This document shows positions 22,199 to 33,310 of a DNA stretch of 64,000 nt, one piece after another. Origin of the DNA: Anthopleura xanthogrammica (lineage: Eukaryota; Cnidaria; Anthozoa; Actiniaria; Actiniidae). The notes beneath the pieces are model-generated. The model ran no database searches. It worked only from the letters and a program-made list of their open reading frames with translations, and was not told where the DNA came from. The DNA is taken from contig OZ025219.1 of NCBI GenBank assembly GCA_964019055.1, positions 10,629,888 to 10,693,887 of the forward strand. The letters are read 5' to 3'. Position 1 is the first letter of the stretch. Each line of letters opens with the position of its first letter. The position numbers and the translations under genes were made by a program.

Positions 22199-25100
22199 AG
22201 TAGAAGAAGAAGAAGAAGACATTCAAGAGGAAAAGGAAGTAACAAAACCAATCGAGAAGAAAGAAGATCTTGAAATTAAACCCAAGGTAAACAGAATCAT
22301 ATAAACAGCGATTTGTTTTCATACTTTTAAGAATTATCAGAGAGCTTCTAATGTTTGCTATCACACTTATTCTTCGAAAAAATGGGCTTGCAGCTTAACG
22401 TTCTGGCTGTTGTAGGTACAACATCCATTTCCCGCTAAGCCTGCTCCTGAGACCATTCTACAACAAGTAGTTCGTAAGACGTGGTACCCGAAGAAACGTA
22501 AAGCAAAGGCCGAAGTCAACGAGGTAGTTGATAATGTTATCAAGGTTTTGAAGCAGGGAGATATGGATGTGTTTGATGATGTCTGCACTGATGTTGTTAA
22601 AATACACAGGTAAAGTAATCGTTATTCATGCCATCCATCTCATCTTTTCGGTGATTTTTGAACTTTTAAAATTTATTCAAAGTAGCGGTTTCATAGCCGG
22701 TTTTTTGACTCGTTTTGTTTCTTCTGCGTTCGCTTGTTTATGAAAATATATCAAGCTTTCGTGTCAGTGAGCCATCATTAAAAACTGTTAATCGATCAAG
22801 TTCCTTTGCTTTCCGCAGGGCGTATGGTATTTCCACGTCCAAAACATCTCTTCTTCACGACATGTTACTAAAATACACGTGGCACGAGGACTCAAACGTG
22901 CGAAGAAAGGGCATCGAAACTTTACGGCACCTGAAGGTGAAGAAAAAAGACACAACACTAGCAATGATCAGCAGGATAGTTGACGACGATGAAGACGTGA
23001 GAGAAGAAGCGAAGAGTGCTTTGAGGGACCTTCACGGTGAGTGTTAAGCTGTGTGTCTGAAGGAGGGACCTTCACGGTGAGTGCTGTGTGTCTGCTAAAG
23101 GTGTCTTGAGGGACTTTCTATTTGTATTGCAGAGATTTATACTATGGAAGACTTGACTGGAACTCTTTTGAAGTTGGGCGTGGTTAGTTTTCAACTGCCT
23201 TGCAATGATAACATGGTTTTGTCTGAGCTGATGGACAGGCTACGACGAATAAAAGAAATGAAGAGCATACAAGAAGAGGAGAAACAGAGAAGAAAAGAAG
23301 CCAAAGAAGAAAAGAAGAAACGAAAGGTAACGATAGAGTATAGGATGGGATGGGATGGGATGGGATGGGATGAATGAATGGGATAAGATGGATGGATGGA
23401 TTGATGGATGGATGGATAGATGGATGGATGGATGGATAGATGGACGGATGGATGGATTGGATGGATAACTTTAGTTTTTCACATAACGACCTGTGTTCAA
23501 TTCTCCATCAGTACCGTATTCCAGTCTCGAAGAGAACTGCAAGAAGAATCTCGATCAAGCCTTTACCCCCCGAGGCCTCCCCTAGCGATGTTGAGGAGTT
23601 CCGTCAAGAGTTGAACGAGACGAATCTTGGATGCAGACTCTTGCAACAGCTGAGTCCTGTCAGTAACATCTTATACACTCATTTTGTTGGATCCCTGCCT
23701 TCTTCATCTACCAGTTCTTCACCAGAAGGAACAGATCTTGCTGTAGCGGTAAATTACTGAAGATTGTGAAAGATGTTGTTTATTAGTTGTCAACATCTAA
23801 TAATTATTGAAATCAATATTTTTTTAGGGTAAAAGTATAAGAAAAACTCCACCACCAGATGGAATAATCTCATCAAGTACAGGTGAGCTAGCTTGCCTTA
23901 CTAATATTAAATGTTTTTCTCCTCTTCTAATCTGTTGTTTTTACTTGTACTAGATGTACTTGCGGAATCATTCAGACAAGCAGCCATGGCTGGTTCTTCC
24001 TCCAGTATGTTGCCAAGATTAGGTGCCTCTTCTTCTACAGTGGTGACAGCAGCAGCTGCTCGGCGCCATTCTAAAACACTGGAGACTATGCTGTGTGGCA
24101 CGGAAGGTATGGATAAGGAAAGGAGGGAAGGAGGAAAGGAGGGAAGGAGGGAAGGAAGGAAGGAGGGGATGACAAAACGGACGAGCGAACAAACGAACAG
24201 GAGAGGGAACCCGGCTTATCGAGAGTCCGGCCAAAATGCTATCCTTCAAGACATTTACAGAAGATCGATCCTGTCCTACTTAGACTTCAGATCCATAATG
24301 TTTTGTTCTGTATAAACTCACACGTCTCATCTTGGTTTCAGCATTACGTCGTCATTCGCTACTCAGGCGTGCTAGTGACGTCACATCCGGTGTAGCTGGT
24401 TCATTGATCCCTAAGAGAAAAGGTATGCCGCGACAATACACTTTCCTTGCCCCTTTACCCTTAGCTTAGGCGTGATTTTTCCCACTTTGCCACAGTCTCA
24501 TTTCTTTGTTTAACGGTTGCGCATGAGAAGACACATGAATATGAATATAACAGAGAATGAAACCTGGTAGGAAATGGGAGAATATTACTCCCGAGCTAAA
24601 GCATTTACGATAAACTATTCCTAGGGAAGATAAAAGGAAGGGGAAAAGACAGAGATGAATTAACAGAAGAAACAGAAGAACTAGAAAGTGAAGAGTACGA
24701 GGAAAACGAAACAAAGATGTCGTTAGACGAGTTTGTAGAAGTGTTGAACGAGATGAAGACAAACCATGTGGGACGCACTTTACTCTTGTCTCTGATGCAC
24801 ATAAAAGGAAACCAACCATCAAAAAAGAAAATATCATTGGACATAGCTGATATTTTCAACCTGATTTCACAATTACCAGCCGTATTAAAACAGAAAAAAC
24901 CTGTGTTTGGTACCGTGGTAAATCTACTGCAGGGCACAGGAGATGAACAACAAAACACTGACCAACTAACAGTGAAAATAAATCAGTCATTATTGCTACA
25001 GTTTCTTCAAATCAGAGACTCTTTATCAGACAAATGTAGTCAAATTCAAGAAGTGGATAAACTAATGGCAGAATACCGTGCAGGACTAAACAGTGAATGG

Positions 25101-26958
25101 ACAGCGGAAGACACAAGTGAAACATGCGCAGTGCGCGTCATGGATTTTATGTGGATTCTCTCAATGATAAGTAACAAAGAAGATCGAACATTTTTTATCA
25201 AGAATATTATTATGAATGCCTTAAAAGAATTAGAACATGTGAAAATAACCCCCCAGCGAACGTTAGCTCTCGGCAGCGGTGTTCCAGCGGTCGGGAAACT
25301 GGAAGAGTTGACGTATACTGCAGAACAAGTCAAGAAGAGCCGTCGTTTTGCCGAGGACCTGCAGTCCTCTTCGACTGCCACGGCTCAAAGAAGAGATCAA
25401 CAAATACGCGACATGAAACTCTACAAAACGATTTACAAGGTGATCAACTTGATAAATAAATACCATGAATATTTCTGCCGGCCTTTGGTGGCTGGCTCTG
25501 ACTAAAGCGTTTCAGTTTGCTGTCCGTCGTGCGCGTGCTGCTGTAGTATAGGAGGGTGGGTACATTGGCGGTGAACATATGCGCGTCCTTTACCTGTTAA
25601 AGATCCAAGCGCGCATGGAACCTCTTTTTTTTTTTTTTTTGATACATCTGTTTCAAAGTGGTTAGTGAATTAAGATCGTATGTTGCTTACCAAGCTTGAA
25701 ATGTATTATATTCACATGTTGGACAAATTTTGGGAAAATCCCATAATTGTTGTGAGGCCTTTTGTTACTTAAATTCACATCACCCATACTGCATTACGGG
25801 CTTGGTATGCAACATGCAACAAAACCTTCACCAACCTTTTTTGTTAACAGCTGTATATTCTCATGAAACGACTCATGAAACAATTTTTCGATCGCGGATC
25901 TCATCAATTAATCGTAGGATTATTAAAGTATATTTATTGACTATTCTTTCCCAACCAGGTTAAGGATCAAGTGAGTAGTGTACGTCATCACATATCAGCT
26001 CTACGTACCCCTGTCCGCAGGAGTCTGGTACCGGGCATCCAGGGAGAAAGACTCGCGCATTCACTGGACGTCAATCGACCATTACCTTATAAGGAAATCG
26101 AGAGGTTATTAACTGAACAGATTGTCAGATCGCTGCCATATCGACTATCTTTCCACACAGGTAGTGAGATTAACATCTTTGATCACTAAGCATTCGTGCC
26201 CGAGGGGATAGGGATGATTTTGGAGTAGAGGACAGGAAGGAGGGGTGGGGTGGAGTAGGTTGGTGTACTACTCCCACAAGACAACGAAACGCCAGCATTC
26301 ATTATTAGTAAAACCTGTTATCCAGGGTGCTCTTTAAGTACTGGTTGTCCTATCTTCAACAGGAGCAAGTGAATGGGGTAGGAGTAAATATGGTATCCTA
26401 GAAGTCATCTGGACATCACGTGGTCCAAGGTACACTATCAGTGATGTGGACATCAATGGAAAAGCTTTCAAGAGAGACGTAACAAGATATGTATCATCTG
26501 AACACCTGTCACGTGACAATCTACGTCAGTCCAAAGATGACGTAAGCAAGATGAAAGAATTTTCTGGAAAACCTCATGGAGAGAAGCGTTCACGTGCTAG
26601 TCACGTGGATGTCCTGACAGACAACAAGAAAAACCTACCTCCTATTTTACGTAACAGGCTTCAAAAAAACCAAAATTATATTCCTATGCCCGGTTTGACC
26701 GAGTTAGGTCAGGAGTCTTCTCAGCAAACTGAAAACCCCCAGGGAGGGGGGGAGAGTACGTTTTGTATCAGTGATTCATACCCTACAGCACCAAGTAACT
26801 CACCACGTCTCTTGTCTCCGAATTTCTTATTGCCATCGTTACAAACCGGAAATGAAAAGATACCTCCGTCACGTGGGAGTTTGACACGTGATCCGTTTAT
26901 GTCACAGGTTGATGACGTCTTCATGCCTTTGGTTAAAGGTCTCAAGGGAACTAAGTAA
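14876..26958 (+). CDS. WDR87/WDR97-like WD40-HEAT protein with Glu-rich coiled coil
   Basis: Twenty exons: 14876-15716, 16059-16551, 16899-17059, 17353-17638, 18145-18241, 18489-18875, 18969-19208, 19811-20096, 20887-21058, 21893-22286, 22416-22609, 22819-23036, 23133-23326, 23512-23748, 23828-23882, 23954-24106, 24342-24422, 24625-25439, 25959-26160, 26363-26958. All phases close: 2033 aa. Residues 1 to about 755 are WD40 repeats ([39 protein letters not shown]). About 989-1119 is poly-Glu; about 1184-1256 is HEAT-like ([31 protein letters not shown]). The Lys/Glu-rich part near 1320 looks coiled coil. Start is the first in-frame ATG (MNIQGSTRL). WDR87/WDR97 proteins have this order of parts and are linked to axonemes or testis; which one is nearer is open. 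The donor of the 18th exon (AAG, gtgatc) is weak: read-through would end 22 codons later. AATAAA at 26979. Confidence 0.85.
16584..16655. repeat. Foldback repeat, gcgcaggattgtggga family (copy 1)
   Basis: Short element with ends gtgcgcaggattgtgggact and tcccacaatcctatgc, in the second intron of the WDR gene. A second copy in the channel intron (30383-30462) has ends attgtgggactgcatt and cgtcccacaatcctgtgcgc. The ends are inverted repeats, so a small foldback or MITE. Confidence 0.75.
17069..17210. repeat. MITE, CTTGGGTGTAATG family, inside WDR intron 3
   Basis: Starts cttgggtgaaatgttttccc and closes ggtctgaaatgggaaaac. Shares the interior catgtgtcttct, caaccgttaaacaaagaaat and gatactctaggg with the copy at 3723-3872. 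It begins only 9 bases after the exon-3 donor (17060) and fills about half of that 293-base intron. Confidence 0.85.
19374..19730. repeat. Degenerate minisatellite in WDR intron 7
   Basis: Repeated blocks of atgaagcatgccgtgac, cgtgacacagttaccatta and variants cover about 350 bases of the intron between exons 7 and 8. Units are unequal in length, which suggests an old or nested array. Confidence 0.8.
20117..20750. repeat. 58-bp minisatellite, about 11 copies, WDR intron 8
   Basis: Units of 58 bp beginning gcttccagccagtcatccca repeat across the intron between exons 8 and 9. Each unit has the sub-repeat tcatcccatccaatccca, so it grew from a shorter (5-15 bp) repeat. Open frames crossing it are by-products of the stop-free composition. 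Confidence 0.95.
21063..21555. repeat. ATGG-rich minisatellite, WDR intron 9
   Basis: About 490 bases of mixed catgggtggcatgg, ttgcatggcatgggtgacat and similar units, in the intron between exons 9 and 10. All six frames are nearly stop-free there, giving spurious His/Met/Cys- or Trp/Gly-rich ORFs. Confidence 0.95.
21560..21700. repeat. tRNA-derived SINE-like segment
   Basis: Contains gcgggttcgagtctc, which fits a pol III B box, with tggcactgtctctc some 45 bases upstream as a possible A box. The 3' flank (agagcccttacagggagtgatgg, about 21758-21777) resembles agagccctttacagagtgatgg near 58271-58295. SINE identity is tentative. Confidence 0.4.
23340..23466. repeat. GGATG/GATG simple repeat, WDR intron 13
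   Basis: Runs of gggatgggatgg followed by gatggatggatagatggat. Simple-sequence DNA in the intron between exons 13 and 14. Confidence 0.95.
24463..24598. repeat. MITE, CTTGGGTGTAATG family, inverted copy in WDR intron 17
   Basis: The interior catttctttgtttaacggttg then cgcatgagaagacacatg is the reverse complement of the copy at 17069-17210. Outer ends gcttaggcgtgatttttccc and gaaatgggagaatattac are diverged inverted repeats. It makes up about two thirds of the 202-base intron 24423-24624. Confidence 0.8.
25747..25838. repeat. MITE-like repeat, AAGGTTTTGTTACATG family (copy 1)
   Basis: Ends ttgttgtgaggccttttgtt and caacaaaaccttcaccaacc are inverted. The interior ctgcattacgggcttggtat matches the copy at 47104-47272. 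Lies in the WDR intron between exons 18 and 19. Confidence 0.75.
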
Positions 26959-29784
26959 TATGAAAGTTAGATTATCGAAATAAAACTTGACTTGAAAACA
27001 AGCCTGTATATTTTATTGAAGTCCAGGCGGTTATCCCAGGATGCACTACACAGCACAACCTAAGTCACCAATAAAGGCGAGGTAGATGACGTTAAAGGCT
27101 AGTAATAAAGGTTAGTGATAAAAATACACGTCTTTGCGAGCATCAAGTCCCGGCCTTACTTTAAGCAAAAAGTCCCTTGAAAACACTGGACGCGCGGCAA
27201 GAAGTCAGCGCATGTCACATATATACGCATGCGCATGTATTAGCTGCGATGTCTTGAGCATTACTGCCGATTCCGATGAATTGTGACTGCTAGATTTTGA
27301 ATACGTCGTTTGCACTAATGCATTAGGTGGACGTCAATCATTCAAGTGACGTCACACTTCCTTAACAACTACCTTGTTTTCTCGCTTGAACTTCGCTTTC
27401 GAACAAGAAAGTTTAGTCGAAATATGCCTTGCAGTTTTTCTAGAGCTTTGCGAATGGCCGTTCAATTCTTCATTTTAAGAAGATGGGAATATTTTAAAAG
27501 GAAGACGACCCTGGCCCTGACCGATATCAAATTTGAAACAAAAATATATCAACCAAAAAAGCAATCAATAGATCGATTTATAAACTGAAATGACTAAAGG
27601 GTTTTATTTACATTATATTGGAATATTTTTTACAAAAAAAATTCAACAAAGATTATGAAAAAATACAGAAAAATTATAAACGTCACAATCTTGAAGAAAT
27701 TGTCCAGAATCCTTATCATGCTTGATATTACATTGTAGAACAGTTGATACACAGGTAACAAAAGTGTGTCTAGAATAACATATATCTTTTAATATCGTAC
27801 ATTGTATCATAGCTGACACTAGAGAAAAACGTTTGCGCATGCGTGCATTTCAGCACGCTTTCCAAGAATTTCAAGAGTTTTAGTGAGAAAATAAATGCTT
27901 GTTTTCTCCGAGTATACAAAAAACTTCGTGGGTATACTTTTGTGAGACCAAGATACTGTATTAATAAAGGTAATATGAAAGAATTAGCCTTAAGTTTCAA
28001 GAACTGACTTTAAGTTTTGGCATTTTGTAAAGACTATTCTTCAGGCAAGTGTGAAAGTCAAATTTGCATATCTTTACAATAGCACGAATACGCTTTTGAC
28101 TAATTTGCATGCGGACTTAGAGCATGCGCAGACGTTTTTCACGCGTGTCATCATAGCTAACAGATACCTCTTCTTTGAGCACCAATCACCAGCCTCGCTG
28201 TAAGGAACAGACTTGTGACTGGTCGAGAGGTCTAATTGGTATTGCTGGTTTTCAATCATTCCCATGAGAATGGAAAAACAAAGCACACGGCTGCCATGTT
28301 GGAAGACATAACAAAAGAGACTGATTACAATTTTTTTGTTAAGTTCAACCAAGATGGCGGCTATGACGTCATGTGAAAACCAGCCACACTTCATATTTGA
28401 AAATATTCAAATTCAAATTCGCCTCCATTATTTGATTTGATTTTCTCTACTAGTGAACTATCACTAATATACCTAGAGTAGCATAGCCAATCAGAATGCA
28501 AAAAATATAATAGTCGGCTACCTAGCTTGTTTATACCCGGCAACAGACGAAGCACGCTAACAGGTCACGTGATCACTTACCAACAGACACTTAAATTACA
28601 CCTTGACACGCTGCACTATTGACAAGTGTTGATTTAAACATCAACTGAAGGCATTTGCGATCCAATATGCATGGCGGCATATAATCACTTGACCAGTTGA
28701 CCCACTTCAACAATTCTGTCTTTCTAGAGCAAGATCTAGATTTATAAATTAATATCATTTCTAACATTATTACAAGCAGCCCGCGTATATATTCTAAGCT
28801 AGATTATTCTTGTCATCTTTAGTTTATAACATATGCAGATCCAATAGTAGAACTGTCATTGCCACCTCTATTGGACATCAGATTCATTTAACACTGATAC
28901 GTCATTTAGAATGCCCTTATAAGGAAAGCGCAAACAGTCGGGCCCATACCCTCACATCCAAAGCAAGTTGCTATAGCAGCAGTTTAGATTACTTTGGCGC
29001 TGTTAGTGTTCCTGCAGTACCTACGTACTTTAATACATCTATATTCTTAGTGGGGGAGGGGTGGGGGAGGGCTATTACCCCCTAGCCACCCGACCCCTAT
29101 TAGTCATTAATGTCCATCCTTCCTTAGCTATTGAACCAAGAGAGGGTAATCAAATGTAATCATTAATATCATAGCATATTATATTATTATCTTAATAACA
29201 GCTGTACTCTGAGAAGGCAAGAAGTTCAGGCTTCAAAAAAATAATTCTATCTTAAATAATTCGAATTTACATATTAATTGTCAAACAATGTTCGCGACTT
29301 GAGTACTGTATAGCTAGCTATTACTTAAATATTTTACCATCTGGTTCAAGCTAGTAATCGATGTTACTCGATGTTTGATCTCAATGTCTCCAGAAAATGT
29401 CCAAGTCACACTCACTACATGTTGCAGTAAAACCTTTTGTTGCCATAGCAACATACCTACCTTGGCAGGTGACGTCATAGTAAATTAACTTGTAGAAAAG
29501 ACAGCTCGATACGTAGAATTAATAAGGCTAAGTCACTCACCAGTGATTCAATCACTACTTCATTTATCGATATGATCCAACTATTATTGTTTGCCAAGAA
29601 CTACCTTTCCTTGGATCATGGGCTCCCTGTGCCAGGACATAATTAGGAACCTTGTTTTGCCATCGGAGGCTTGGGCCTTACACCTCTCGTTTGGCCGTCA
29701 CTTATATAGGATGAAAAACAAAACGAATTCATAAAGAAGTTATATATCTTGAGTTATTCCTGTTTATAGTCGATATAACGTCTG
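26959..29784. other. Intergenic region between convergent WDR gene and K+ channel
   Basis: About 2.8 kb with no supported gene. It has a CRE-rich patch (gacgtc near 27330 and 27350), a 54-codon ORF from ATG 27424 that I do not trust, and a ctactag/agccaatca unit near 28440-28510 related to the element at 4310-4492. The 3' UTRs of both neighbours must lie partly here. Confidence 0.5.
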
Positions 29785-31955
29785 TCAAACTCGTGTAGTT
29801 TTGTTATCAGGATCAGCTTCAGGGTTTGAGTCGCTTTCCTCTTTCAGTTGCTCCATTTCAATATTCGCGTGATTTTTCTCCTGGATTTCTACATTCTGAG
29901 CGTCATCATTAGCATTACCAGTCAAATAATTCCCATTCGTTAACAGTTTCTCTTCTTCAAGGTTTTTTCCTGGTGGTAAGTTGCCATTCAGTTTCTTTTT
30001 AGGAGAGAAAGTATTTTCTTTCTTACGCCATAGAGGTTCTTGGTCCATGTCGGTCTTCCTCTCGAAAGTCGGTGAGGATTCTTCATCGTTGAAAGACGAG
30101 GAAGAGGCAGAGGAAACCATGATGTTTATCTTTCTCGATTCATCGTCATCACATCCTGAAAAAAATTAAAATATCATAAGAAAAATAAGAATAATAAAAC
30201 ACGAATATACTTAATAGTAGTACTCAGATACCCTTAGGTATGGGCCAGAAAGGAACGCCCGCAATCTTTGGTCCCTGCGGTACAAACTTTCAAGCATGCG
30301 CACTCGGTACTTTGACATGCAAAGTTACAAAGAGTGCATTTTTGATTACGGACATTGCTTTAAACACCCTCGTGTGTTACATCGAATTGTGGGACTGCAT
30401 TTGAATGATGACGCGAGATGACATAGCTTCCTGATCTCGTCCCACAATCCTGTGCGCCACGAGGTCTTTCTCTAAACTGACTGGATGGAGACACTTGACA
30501 AACAAAGTAAAGATGCCAAGATCTTACCTTGTTTGATCTTGCGACTTCTGTGCTTCTTGTAAATGGCATCAAAGTTCGATACAATAACAGGAACAGGTAG
30601 GGCAATGGCCAATACGCCACACAGTGCACAACAAGAACCAACCAGTTTACCAAACAATGTCTTGGGCACCAAGTCACCATAACCCACGGTTGTCATGGTA
30701 ACCACAGCCCACCAGAATGCATCCGGGATACTTCGGCCTAGATGGGTGTTAGGTTCACCGGCTTCAGCGTAGTAAGCCATACTGGAGAAGATCACAACCC
30801 CGATGATGAGGAAGAACACTAGTAAACCAAGCTCACGAAGACTTTTCCGAAGAGTCAGACCAAGTATTTGCAAGCCGCTTGAGTGTCGAGATAGCTTGAA
30901 TATACGAAACACTCGGACAAGACGAAGAATTCGGAGGAAAGCCAGAGAAAGATTCTCACTGTTGCTCACAACGCTGTGAATTACCAAATCAATGTAAAAA
31001 GGCACAATAGCTAAGATATCAATAACATTCAAAAACGACCGCACGAAAACTAGTTTTCTAGGGCTTGAGAAAAATCTGACGAGATATTCCAGTGAGAACC
31101 AAGCAATAAACACAGACTCGAGATACCTGAACCATTTTTTCCCAGTCTTTGCGAAGTGGTTGTGCTTTCTAATCCTCTCGACTTCAGCAGTATTGTTGGG
31201 ATGTTTCGACTCTGGCAGTACGCGAAAATTTGGTAATGTTTCTGCACATAAAACAATGATGGAAGCAACAATAATAGAAATTGAAAATAAGGCTAAAATA
31301 CGCGCGGCCTTGCTCGAGTCAGCATACTCGAATAAATTCCAGATTTGCTGTTGGATGTGATTTTTCGGTAATTCTCTCACTTCTTCATCAGGTTCTTCAT
31401 CGGTCAATAGTTCTTTAACAGCATTTATTGCTGTCTCTCCGAGTTCAAAAAACTCCACTTCTTCAAGCAGAATTTCCGGAGCCAGATCTGGTGGACAGAC
31501 GAGTCGTCCATTTGACTGATAAAAGTACAAAATGATTTCGAATACTTGCTTGTTGCGATCAAAGAAATATTCCAGTAATTCTCGGTCATAATATTCTGAT
31601 CGTTTTTCTGGGTTCCCAAGCAATGTGTTGGGGAATTTTTGTAGCGTATCAGGATAGGTTTGGTATTTGAATCCAGACACATTTAGTGTTATCCTGTTTC
31701 GCTTACGAGGAGAAACTTTAGCTGCATCTCTCGCAGAATCGTGCCCATCTCTGCCTTCCTTGCCATGAAAACCATTCTCTACATTTCCATCATTTTCTCG
31801 TCTGTTTTTGTATTGTTCATTATCGTCTGAGAATCCAACGGTTTTAGGGCTTCCCTTTGACTGTGCATAAGGTTTTTGATCAACAGCTTTAGTTCTGGGT
31901 TGTAGAGTTATCTGTTGTCTTACTGAATGAGCTCCTAAAGATGCTCCCATTTCAC
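29785..31955 (-). CDS. Shaker-type (Kv1-like) voltage-gated K+ channel alpha subunit, core exons
   Basis: Plasma-membrane channel that opens on depolarisation and passes K+ as a tetramer. Two firm coding exons: 31955-30528 and 30155-29785. Counting from the Met at 31950: T1 tetramerisation domain about 86-174 (RITLNVSGFKYQTYPDTLQK), S1 about 214-236, S4 LRILRLVRVFRIFKLSR with full R-R-R-R-K-R charges, pore TTVGYGDLVP about 420-429, and S6 with the P-V-P bend. The S1-S2 loop has an N-N-T glycosylation site. The C-terminal exon is Ser/Glu/Asn-rich and ends KTTRV, a class I PDZ ligand. The residue after GYGDL is V, the Shaker T449 position. The acceptor at 31956 (tttgtcag) enters in phase 1 (G-E-M-G), so one or more first exons lie upstream; candidates are listed separately. 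With the exon at 39893-39971 the protein would be 625 aa. Confidence 0.93.
30383..30462. repeat. Foldback repeat, gcgcaggattgtggga family (copy 2)
   Basis: Between the two core exons of the channel (intron 30156-30527). Inverted ends attgtgggactgcatt and cgtcccacaatcctgtgcgc. See copy at 16584-16655. Confidence 0.75.
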
Positions 31956-33310
31956 CTGACAAAACACAAAGTAAATAGGTTGTGCTTAGTAATTAGGCCT
32001 ACATCACACACAAGGTCAGAGATCACGTAAGCTAGAGATTCATTCAACAAAACAACTTGTTTTTCAAAGAATCATCCAAAGAAAAGTACATTAATCGTCA
32101 TGGAGTACGTCGCAAATTTAAACCCGTAGAAATAAGAACTTTGGTCAATAAATGTTACAAAAACTGGCGAATAACTAGGCGCTTGTTTTTTTACTGATTT
32201 TGCAAAGCAAAAAACACCTGAAAATCTATTACCAATGCATTAGTAAAACCGTCGCACATTCAGTTGGCTTTGGACCAAACAAATTATAAGACTGACTCTG
32301 ACAAAAACCGAATGGAAGAATAGAACAATAAAACAACACGATACTCTGGATTACTACAACAATAAGCTAAGCTAGAGAAAGTGTTTCTTTGATTGGGCCA
32401 TAACATTTGATTTTTGAGCCTCCTGGGTTAAGAAGCTGGGAATGAGTGGGAGGGAAGGGGAGGGGGGGGGGGGAGGGGAGAGACAGAAGTTAAATGGATA
32501 GGAGATACTGCGTGTGGAAAATCTCGTATATGCAAAGAAAACGGGGGGAAACTGGCAATTAAGGACTACTGTCTGGGAAGGGGTAACGAACTATTGGACA
32601 GAGGAGAGAGGAACAATCAACATCATCATATCCTTACCTAGAGTGTGTGTGTGGGGGGGGGGGGGGGGAGAGTATGGAGCGAGGGAGAGGAGGAGGAGTA
32701 ATAACCCTAGCTTCTATCTATAAGATATTTTTGAAACATCTGAGCCCGCGGTTTAAAAGAACTTTATGATTGATCTAAGCAGAAATCTCTCGGGATAAAT
32801 TCGGGCATCGATGAAATAACCTCGGAGAATACCCGTAAACTACCGGATACTGATCGGCCGATAGTCAAATGACGGACCATAACAGAGTCAGTGGACAAGT
32901 GCAGGTTTGCTGATGATTCAATATGACTACATTTAGAACAAAACTAGAGCACTGCATGGTTGCAACATGCACACCGTGGCTATAATATAATGGTCTGTTT
33001 AAAAAACCGTCCTAATACAAAGAATAAAGATTCAGTCTATTGTTTTGACTAAGATATATTTATACATCACTTGCTTAGCTCATGTTAATCCTTCCTCAAA
33101 TAAAAACTTGTGTTTTCTAAATATGTAGAATATAATACACATCTGAGTGTAAACAAGAGTTAAAGAAATAGGATAACCAAAGGAACAAATCCCAATCATT
33201 TCCAATTAGTAAAGATGAACAGATGATCGACAACAATGAGAGCTAGGAAATACTTGGACGTTTTATCTCAAAATGTAAAAAGAAAAACATGAAATATTTG
33301 TAATAAAAAC

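Noticed and set aside
27424..27588. 54-codon ORF after a CRE-rich patch
   Set aside because: Too short, no conserved features and no poly(A) signal close by; could be a small gene but unsupported.
31956..31962. TTG start giving MSGEMG for the channel
   Set aside because: These bases are the splice acceptor (tttgtcag); the frame continues into an upstream exon instead.
32341..32430. Minus-strand ATG frame of about 19 codons ending at gtaatc
   Set aside because: Right phase but poor donor without a G at the exon end; likely chance.
32630..32700. Minus-strand donor CTAG/gtaagg near 32637 as a channel first exon
   Set aside because: Preceded by C-runs and CA repeats with no usable ATG.
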